Source: Cyanobacteria bacterium UBA9971
Lineage (GTDB): Bacteria; Cyanobacteriota; Vampirovibrionia; Gastranaerophilales; UBA9971
Assembly: GCA_003499955.1 (NCBI GenBank)
Contig: DNRP01000089.1
Span: 1 to 6,497 of the forward strand
Length of the DNA stretch: 6,497 nt
Direction: 5' to 3'
Shown here: piece by piece, positions 1 through 4,265 of the stretch
Numbering within the stretch: position 1 is the stretch's first letter
Layout: the number at the start of each line of letters is the position of its first letter
Notes under the pieces: model-generated
Databases searched by the model: none
What the model saw: only the letters and a program-made list of their open reading frames with translations
Told to the model about the DNA's origin: nothing
Program-made: the position numbers and the translations under genes

Positions 1-1
1 A

Positions 2-700
2 ATTCTCGTAGTTGATGATGAAGCAAGTATTAGAAGAATACTGGAAACTAGACTTAAAATGGTAGGTTATGAAGTATTTACAGCTGCAGATGGGGAAGAA
101 GCAATTGAAGCTTACCAGAAACATAATCCGGACTTGGTAATTCTTGATGTAATGATGCCTAAAATGGATGGTTACGGAGTTACAAGAGAAATCAGAAAAA
201 CTTCTGAAACGCCTATTATTATTCTTACAGCTTTAGGAGATGTATCAGAACGTATAACAGGACTTGAGCTTGGCGCAGATGATTACGTTATTAAACCTTT
301 TAGCCCTAAAGAACTTGAAGCTCGCGTAAAAGCTGTTCTTAGAAGAGTTAATCACCGCGAAGATCAACCTGGCGGAAAAATTACAAAAAATGTTATTACA
401 ACAGGAAATATTAGAATCGACACTAGCAGACGTCAGGTTTATCGAAAAAATGAACGTATCAGACTTACAGGCATGGAATTTAGCTTGCTTGAACTTTTAG
501 TCGGCAATTCCGGTCAACCTTTCTCAAGAAATGAAATTCTTCAGTATGTTTGGTCATATCCTGCTGATCACAGAATTGACACAAGAGTTGTTGACGTTCA
601 CATCAGCAGACTCAGATCAAAATTGGAAGTTGACCCTGCAAATCCTGAGCTTATCTTGACAGCTCGCGGAATCGGCTATATGTTCCAGAGAATCAGCTAA
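2..700 (+). CDS. rpaB: RpaB-like OmpR/PhoB-family response regulator (5' end outside window)
   Basis: The reading frame is open from base 2, so the first few codons are missing; 232 residues are visible. It has a receiver domain (about residues 1-115) and a C-terminal winged-helix DNA-binding domain (about 130-230). Visible receiver residues are the acidic pair DD at 5-6, the phospho-acceptor Asp49 in LVILDVMMP, Thr76 in IILTALGD and Lys98 in DDYVIKPFSPKELEAR. The output domain carries LTGMEFSLLELL, RVVDVHISRLRSKLE and the ending PELILTARGIGYMFQR. The stretches DGYGV, TALGDV-ERITGLELGADDY and VVDVHI-RLR-KLE-DP-NPELILT-RGIGY match what I recall of cyanobacterial RpaB (Ycf27), which is phosphorylated by a Hik33/NblS-type kinase and controls high-light genes. 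No kinase gene is visible here. The internal ATG at 59 is not the start, since it would delete the first strand and acidic pocket. The visible protein has no cysteine. Another OmpR-family paralogue is possible, but RpaB is the closest match I know. Confidence 0.85.
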   Translation: MLVVDDEASIRRILETRLKMVGYEVFTAADGEEAIEAYQKHNPDLVILDVMMPKMDGYGVTREIRKTSETPIIILTALGDVSERITGLELGADDYVIKPFSPKELEARVKAVLRRVNHREDQPGGKITKNVITTGNIRIDTSRRQVYRKNERIRLTGMEFSLLELLVGNSGQPFSRNEILQYVWSYPADHRIDTRVVDVHISRLRSKLEVDPANPELILTARGIGYMFQRIS

Positions 701-707
701 AAAAACT

Positions 708-746
708 TGTCATTGCGAGGAGAACCTTTGGTTCGACGCGGTAATT
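708..746 (+). repeat. 39-bp dispersed palindromic repeat, copy 1
   Basis: It begins TGTCATTGCGAGGAG and ends GACGCGGTAATT. A second 39-bp copy lies at 1828-1866 on the minus strand. The centre folds as GAACC-TTT-GGTTC (722-734), and ATTGC near the start can pair with GTAAT near the end, with one G.U pair. Ten of the eleven central bases differ from the other copy, yet both centres stay self-complementary. It lies between the regulator's stop codon and the terminator, so it would be in the 3' untranslated part of that transcript. Similar TGTCATTGCGAGG elements are, as I recall, scattered between genes in many bacterial genomes, which suggests a mobile or REP-like element. Confidence 0.75.
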
Positions 747-757
747 TATAGATTTTC

Positions 758-791
758 AAAAAGACTTCCAAGCTCACTTGGAAGTCTTTTT
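758..791. terminator. Bidirectional intrinsic terminator
   Basis: The 15-bp arms are perfectly complementary: AAAAAGACTTCCAAG at 758-772 and CTTGGAAGTCTTTTT at 777-791, with a four-base loop CTCA. The right arm ends in five T on the plus strand, and the left arm gives five T on the minus strand. The hairpin can therefore end transcription of the regulator gene (stop at 700) and of the convergent gene ending at 809. Confidence 0.93.
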
Positions 792-808
792 ATCCTGATT
801 TTCAATTA

Positions 809-1576
809 TTAGCAGTAATAATCAAATTGTCTATGCCTTTCATAATCAGCTTCGGTAGACTTAGGATAAAAAGCTTTATATACATCTGCTTCAATTACAT
901 CCTTTGCCTTATTTATATCATCCCATGTAAGATTTTCTTTTTGCAGTCCATAGAATCCGGCATACATTTTTCTTCCTATTAAATCAGTTTTTTTATCTAC
1001 GGCTTCGTCAAATTCATTTTCTTTAGCTTCACTTTGATTATAGAGTTTTTCTCCATAATCAAGAACATCACCTGTTGTTACCTGTGAAAATTCTTTACCT
1101 GTTGCATCTCCAACTAATTTAGCTTCAACTATTTTTTTACATATATCTTGATTTTTTAAAACTTCTGGTCTTTCGCTTAAATCATAATGTCTAAAATCCC
1201 ATGAGCCAACAGCAGATTCTTTATTTTTTATCTTATTAAGATCTAATCCTAATTCTTGTTTTACAACATCTTTGATTATTTCATTCTTTTTTTGTTGAAC
1301 TGCTTTTGGAGTTGCAGTTTCAACAGGAATACCTAAATATTTAGCTTCAACTTTGGCTCTTCTTTCATCCTTTAGTCGATTAATAACATCCATACTGTTA
1401 GGAACTTCAGAAAGTCCCATTCTTGCTGCTTGACTTTGCCTTTTTTGAGCTTTATTGCCACTTCCAAAAGCTATTGAATTTGTGTTGAATCCCAGAGATG
1501 TAATTTGCATTGATTTTACCTTTCTATTTTTACTTGTCATTATTTGTAAATTCAAATTAATTTTTAACTTCTGCAT
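809..1576 (-). CDS. Uncharacterised charged protein, about 233-255 aa
   Basis: I do not recognise this protein and assign no function. From the ATG at 1576 it is 255 residues, rich in Lys, Glu and Asp. It has no obvious signal peptide, hydrophobic membrane segment or catalytic motif. Much of it looks helical, for example about residues 60-80, 88-120 and 180-230, and it ends in QFDYYC. The start is uncertain. ATG 1576 has GAGAGG nine bases upstream. The in-frame ATG at 1510 (residue 23) has GAAAGG eight bases upstream and would give 233 residues beginning MQITSLGFNTNSIAFGSG. That short, hydroxyl- and Asn-rich opening resembles what I loosely recall at the N termini of lineage-specific proteins in Gastranaerophilales, so the later start is a serious alternative. 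The ATG at 1540 has no ribosome site. The gene is monocistronic: it ends at the shared terminator, and repeat-rich noncoding DNA lies upstream. Confidence 0.72.
   Translation of the reverse strand: MQKLKINLNLQIMTSKNRKVKSMQITSLGFNTNSIAFGSGNKAQKRQSQAARMGLSEVPNSMDVINRLKDERRAKVEAKYLGIPVETATPKAVQQKKNEIIKDVVKQELGLDLNKIKNKESAVGSWDFRHYDLSERPEVLKNQDICKKIVEAKLVGDATGKEFSQVTTGDVLDYGEKLYNQSEAKENEFDEAVDKKTDLIGRKMYAGFYGLQKENLTWDDINKAKDVIEADVYKAFYPKSTEADYERHRQFDYYC
1519..1524 (-). promoter_or_regulatory. Candidate internal ribosome binding site (GAAAGG) for the 1510 start
   Basis: On the minus strand GAAAGG sits eight bases before the in-frame ATG at 1510-1508. It competes with the upstream site before ATG 1576 and leaves open whether the first 22 residues are translated. 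Confidence 0.4.
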
Positions 1577-1585
1577 GTTTAAAAA

Positions 1586-1591
1586 CCTCTC
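1586..1591 (-). promoter_or_regulatory. Ribosome binding site (GAGAGG) for the 1576 start
   Basis: On the minus strand GAGAGG lies nine bases before ATG 1576-1574. It contains GAGG, a better match to the 16S rRNA tail than the site before ATG 1510, and is the reason the longer form is listed. Confidence 0.5.
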
Positions 1592-1701
1592 AAGAAAAAA
1601 TTTGACAATTCATTCCAAAAGAATTTACAGTAGAGCCTAAAAGCACTGCTATGATTAAAGCACATGACTTAATATTTCTTAATGATTAATCTTTTATGTT
1701 T

Positions 1702-1788
1702 TGTCATTCTGAGGACTTTAGCCCGAAGAATCTGTCAAATAGTGAAAATTGCCTAATGGATAGATTCTTCGCTTCGCTCAGAATGACA
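1702..1788. repeat. 87-bp imperfect inverted repeat (TGTCATTCTGAG family)
   Basis: The element opens with TGTCATTCTGAG (1702-1713) and closes with CTCAGAATGACA (1777-1788), a perfect 12-bp terminal inverted repeat. The inner part is also inverted: GAAGAATCTGTC (1725-1736) against GATAGATTCTTC (1759-1770), one mismatch. The arms differ between these blocks: the left has a near-palindromic GGACTTTAGCCC segment, the right a shorter GC-GAA-GC segment. About 22 bases separate the arms, so the whole can fold into a long hairpin. Similar elements are, as I recall, common between genes in many bacteria. No open reading frame lies within, so it would be a non-autonomous or REP-like element. Confidence 0.75.
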
Positions 1789-1814
1789 TCCTTGAAAATT
1801 GGTTATTGTATAAT
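1783..1814 (+). promoter_or_regulatory. Candidate promoter for the nfnA-like gene
   Basis: TATAAT at 1809-1814 is a perfect -10 hexamer. The best -35 match upstream is ATGACA at 1783-1788, five of six bases, but the 20-bp spacer is longer than the ideal 17. A TTGAAA at 1792-1797 is too close. If used, transcription would start near 1821 and the leader would include the 39-bp repeat at 1828-1866. ATGACA is the terminal part of the 87-bp inverted repeat, so the repeat would supply the -35 element. Confidence 0.35.
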
Positions 1815-1827
1815 ATTCTTGTACTAA

Positions 1828-1866
1828 GATTGCCACGTCGTTGCTTCACAACTCCTCGCAATGACA
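1828..1866 (-). repeat. 39-bp dispersed palindromic repeat, copy 2
   Basis: Read on the minus strand it begins TGTCATTGCGAGGAG and ends GACGTGGCAATC, the same length and layout as the copy at 708-746. Its centre GTTGTGAAGCAAC folds with four Watson-Crick pairs plus a U.G pair around GAA, and ATTGC pairs fully with GCAAT. It lies 17 bp before the nfnA-like start, in its likely 5' leader. Confidence 0.75.
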
Positions 1867-1883
1867 ATAATGAAAGGTAGATA

Positions 1884-2750
1884 ATGGGATATAAAATTTT
1901 ATCTAAAACCAAATTGAGCGAAAATCTGTATGAAATAGTTGTGGATGCCCCCTATGTAGTTAAAAACGCAAAAGCAGGTCAGTTTATTATATTAAGAGTC
2001 GATGAAAAAGGCGAAAGAATCCCCTTAACCATCGCTGATATTAACAAAGAAAAAAACGAACTGACAATTGTTTTTATGGCGGTTGGTCATACCACAAAAA
2101 AACTTGCTAAACTTGAGACTGGCGAAGAAATATTGGATTTAGTTGGACCTCTTGGCCTTCCTACGCATATTAAAAAACATGGCACAGTTGTCTGTGTAGC
2201 CGGCGGCTATGGAGCGGCGCCCGCTTATTTGATAGCAAAAGCTTATAAAGATGCGGGAAATAAAGTCTATATGATTATCGGAACAAGAACAGAAAGTCTG
2301 ATTTTTTGGGAAGACAAAATGAAAACAGCATGCGACGAGCTTTTTATAACAACAGATGACGGCTCGAAAGGTAGAAAAGGCTTTGTAACAGACCAATTAA
2401 AAGATATTATAAATAACGAAAAAATTAATCTTGTAATGGCAATTGGTCCTATACCTATGATGAAAGCTGTAGCAGAACTTACAAAGACTGAAAATATTGC
2501 TGCTGTTGTTAGCATGAACCCGATAATGGTTGACGGAACGGGTATGTGTGGTGCCTGCAGACTTACTGTTGACGGAAAAATTAAATTTGCATGCGTTGAT
2601 GGACCTGATTTTGATGCCCATAAAGTTGATTTTAATGAGATTATTCAACGCGGACAGATTTATAAAGATATGGAAAAATCCGCAGATCACAAATGTAATC
2701 TTGAAAAACAAGCAGACAGCTTGCCTAAAATCAATCAACAGAAATATTAA
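1884..2750 (+). CDS. NfnA/SudB-like FAD/NAD-binding [2Fe-2S] electron-transfer subunit
   Basis: The 288-residue protein belongs to the ferredoxin-NADP reductase-like family that includes NfnA, SudB and the dihydroorotate dehydrogenase subunit PyrK. In order it has an FAD-binding barrel (about 1-95, with RIPLTIAD at 45-52), a nucleotide-binding domain with the glycine-rich AGGYGAAPAY at 106-115, and a C-terminal cluster site. The cluster ligands appear to be Asp217, Cys222, Cys225 and Cys237 (DX4CX2CX11C). Aspartate in place of the first cysteine is, as I recall, a feature of NfnA rather than PyrK. Known NfnAB enzymes couple NADH, NADPH and ferredoxin by electron bifurcation, and related SudAB was described as sulfide dehydrogenase. 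The catalytic NfnB/SudA subunit usually lies next door but does not here, so the exact reaction is open. The ATG at 1884 is preceded by AAAGG with a six-base spacer. The last 20 or so residues are a poorly conserved-looking polar tail that encodes the convergent gene's terminator. Likely cytoplasmic. Confidence 0.85.
   Translation: MGYKILSKTKLSENLYEIVVDAPYVVKNAKAGQFIILRVDEKGERIPLTIADINKEKNELTIVFMAVGHTTKKLAKLETGEEILDLVGPLGLPTHIKKHGTVVCVAGGYGAAPAYLIAKAYKDAGNKVYMIIGTRTESLIFWEDKMKTACDELFITTDDGSKGRKGFVTDQLKDIINNEKINLVMAIGPIPMMKAVAELTKTENIAAVVSMNPIMVDGTGMCGACRLTVDGKIKFACVDGPDFDAHKVDFNEIIQRGQIYKDMEKSADHKCNLEKQADSLPKINQQKY
2704..2723 (-). terminator. Intrinsic terminator of the aldo/keto reductase gene, inside the nfnA-like CDS
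   Basis: Read on the minus strand, CAAGC-TGTCT-GCTTG is followed directly by TTTTT. The five-base-pair stem, extendable by one G.U pair, lies eight bases past the reductase stop codon (2731-2733). It falls in the part of the nfnA-like gene that encodes its polar tail. The stem is short, so efficiency may be modest. Confidence 0.55.
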
Positions 2751-4233
2751 CTTTGTTCCAATTGAAATCCTTGCAAACAGGATTTTTTAACTCATTAATC
2801 GCGTCAATTACATATAGAACATGATGTATTCCAACTAAAACCGCCGTAGAACCCTTGGTGGCTCTTAACGAACGGATTGCCATATTGCTTAATTTGGCTG
2901 CATTGGCTAATTCAGGAACTTGTAGCACTAGTTCTGCTTTAATTTTACTTGTAAATTTTGAATATTCATTATCCCAATAAGCGCTAATAAGACTAAAGAG
3001 CTTTCCTGTCTTGAATGTACAGCTAAATAAATCCATTTCAAATTCTTCATTTTTCAATGAATTATTTTTAATATAATTTTTATAATAATGAAATCTTGGC
3101 AAAAAATACTTATTCAGTTTATTTTTCCAGTCAAAAGTATCTTCAAAATCTTGCCAATTATCGTTTAATTCCTCAAAAACAAACAGATTATTTTTTATTT
3201 CTGATAAAATTTCTTCATTTCCAAGTAATTTCAACTTTTTTAATATAGTTTTTTCAAGTTTATCAATGGCTACAAGTTCAGCATTGATTATTTCTTTTGT
3301 TGGAACAGCAGGGACAACCGGTTTTGCCAATTTTATTAATTTATTATTAAATTTGGCATTTAATGGTCTGCTTATAAGCACTCCCAGATTTTTAATCTCT
3401 GCCAATTCAAGCAGAGTCATATTATTGGATTGATTTATTTTCAAAACAGCATCTTTTTCAATAAGATTCATAGGAAATTCAATCACACCAAAATGATTGA
3501 AGGGAGAAATTTCGTTTGCAATGCTAATTATTTTTTCAAGAGAAATAAAATCATATTCATCAGGATCGCTGGAAAAAGTATTTGAACTGATACCATAATA
3601 CTTAATTCTGCCTTTTTGAACTTCTTTTTCAAGGTATTCAAAAGCTTTTTTTATTTTTGCGTAACATTTGTTTCTTGCGGTTTCTTTATCTACATTTTTA
3701 TTTTTTGCCCATTTTAAATAATATTCAGGCTCTTGAAGAAGATAAATGTCTATAGTTTTGAGTTTCAAACGTTCCAGACTTCTTTTTATTTGATCTTCAA
3801 TAAATTCAGGATGAATGCAGTATTCAAAGCCTTTTTCTATTTCAACCAGCTCAAGAAAAGGGAAACCTTCGTTCTTTCTTTCCTGACTTAAATCAAAATT
3901 ATGTCCTTGCAAGCAACCACACTTTGTAACAACAACAATTGAATCTCTGGAAAGGAGATTTGCGTTCGCGATTTCTGACAAAACTTCTCCAATAAGTATT
4001 TCCGAATTTCCGTCAGTATAATTTGAGCTTGTATCAACTAAATTAATACCGGATAATAAAGCTTTTTTTAGCGCATCTCTATTTAAAGGCGATCTTATAT
4101 CGATTTTGTAGCCACCAAAGCCAACTTCGGTAACTAATAACCCTGTTTTTCCAAGAGGATTAAAATTGAATTCTTTATATTTTTCTGAAAACATTTTTGT
4201 TGCATTTGTCGACGCAAAGCCATTTAAAGTCAT
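2731..4233 (-). CDS. Long aldo/keto reductase family protein with substituted catalytic His
   Basis: At 500 residues this is far longer than the roughly 300-330 of a usual aldo/keto reductase, an NAD(P)H-dependent TIM-barrel enzyme that reduces carbonyl groups. The N-terminal half has NPLGKTGLLVTEVGFGGYKI (25-44), LVDTSSNYTDGNSEILIGEVL with the expected catalytic Asp67 and Tyr72, and VVVTKCG with Lys104. The fourth catalytic position, normally His in a YLLHNPE-like motif, is Gln167 in YLLQEPEYYL. KGRIKYYGISSN (207-218) is the usual substrate/cofactor strand, and a family-like ending IRSLRATKGSTAVLVGI follows at about 453-469. Residues about 295-440, between these parts, are a Lys/Asn-rich insertion I do not recognise. 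The substrate is unknown and the activity may differ from a normal reductase. AAGAGGTGA precedes the start by eight bases. carB lies 32 bp upstream on the same strand, so the two are probably co-transcribed. The 3' end overlaps the convergent nfnA-like gene by 20 bp. Confidence 0.85.
   Translation of the reverse strand: MTLNGFASTNATKMFSEKYKEFNFNPLGKTGLLVTEVGFGGYKIDIRSPLNRDALKKALLSGINLVDTSSNYTDGNSEILIGEVLSEIANANLLSRDSIVVVTKCGCLQGHNFDLSQERKNEGFPFLELVEIEKGFEYCIHPEFIEDQIKRSLERLKLKTIDIYLLQEPEYYLKWAKNKNVDKETARNKCYAKIKKAFEYLEKEVQKGRIKYYGISSNTFSSDPDEYDFISLEKIISIANEISPFNHFGVIEFPMNLIEKDAVLKINQSNNMTLLELAEIKNLGVLISRPLNAKFNNKLIKLAKPVVPAVPTKEIINAELVAIDKLEKTILKKLKLLGNEEILSEIKNNLFVFEELNDNWQDFEDTFDWKNKLNKYFLPRFHYYKNYIKNNSLKNEEFEMDLFSCTFKTGKLFSLISAYWDNEYSKFTSKIKAELVLQVPELANAAKLSNMAIRSLRATKGSTAVLVGIHHVLYVIDAINELKNPVCKDFNWNKVNISVD
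2765..2788 (+). terminator. Intrinsic terminator of the nfnA-like gene, inside the aldo/keto reductase CDS
   Basis: AAATCCT (2765-2771) pairs perfectly with AGGATTT (2779-2785) around a seven-base loop, and the right arm runs into a six-T tract (2783-2788). It begins 14 bases after the nfnA-like stop codon. The minus strand has no T tract beyond the hairpin, so it should act in the plus direction only. Confidence 0.65.
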
Positions 4234-4241
4234 ATTTTAAA

Positions 4242-4250
4242 TCACCTCTT
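4242..4250 (-). promoter_or_regulatory. Strong ribosome binding site of the aldo/keto reductase gene
   Basis: On the minus strand AAGAGGTGA lies eight bases before ATG 4233. It is nearly identical to the 16S rRNA anti-Shine-Dalgarno complement AAGGAGGTGA, and supports that start. It sits in the 32-bp gap after carB, where I see no promoter or terminator. Confidence 0.7.
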
Positions 4251-4265
4251 AATATCAAATTAGTG

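Larger units (their letters stand above)
1577..1883. other. Repeat-rich noncoding region between divergent genes
   Basis: This 307-bp gap separates the minus-strand uncharacterised gene from the plus-strand nfnA-like gene. Bases 1577-1701 hold the upstream site of the minus-strand gene and otherwise AT-rich sequence in which I see no confident promoter or gene. The remainder contains an 87-bp inverted repeat (1702-1788), a candidate -10 box (1809-1814), a 39-bp repeat on the minus strand (1828-1866) and the ribosome site of the nfnA-like gene. I found no tRNA or other structured RNA gene. Confidence 0.7.

Noticed and set aside
379..402. Two TTACA words resembling the HLR1 site bound by RpaB
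   Set aside because: The words are 15 bp apart, not the 11 bp expected of HLR1, and lie in the linker coding sequence of the regulator gene.
1602..1630. TTGACA on the plus strand as a promoter -35 box
   Set aside because: No acceptable -10 hexamer lies 16-18 bp downstream, and it points into the repeat-rich gap well before the nfnA-like gene.
1455..1640. Plus-strand open frame of 61 codons opposite the uncharacterised gene
   Set aside because: It overlaps the 5' end of the better-supported minus-strand gene, has no clear ribosome site and its product resembles no known protein.
1702..1866. CRISPR array or tRNA in the intergenic repeats
   Set aside because: The repeats are few, inverted and of two kinds without regular spacers, and no cloverleaf fits.
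2139..2738. Minus-strand open frames within the nfnA-like gene
   Set aside because: They lie opposite a clearly conserved coding sequence and encode no recognisable domains.
1884..2750. PyrK, to make a pyrimidine cluster with carB
   Set aside because: The cluster motif has Asp in place of the first Cys, no pyrD is adjacent, and the gene is on the opposite strand from carB with the reductase between them.
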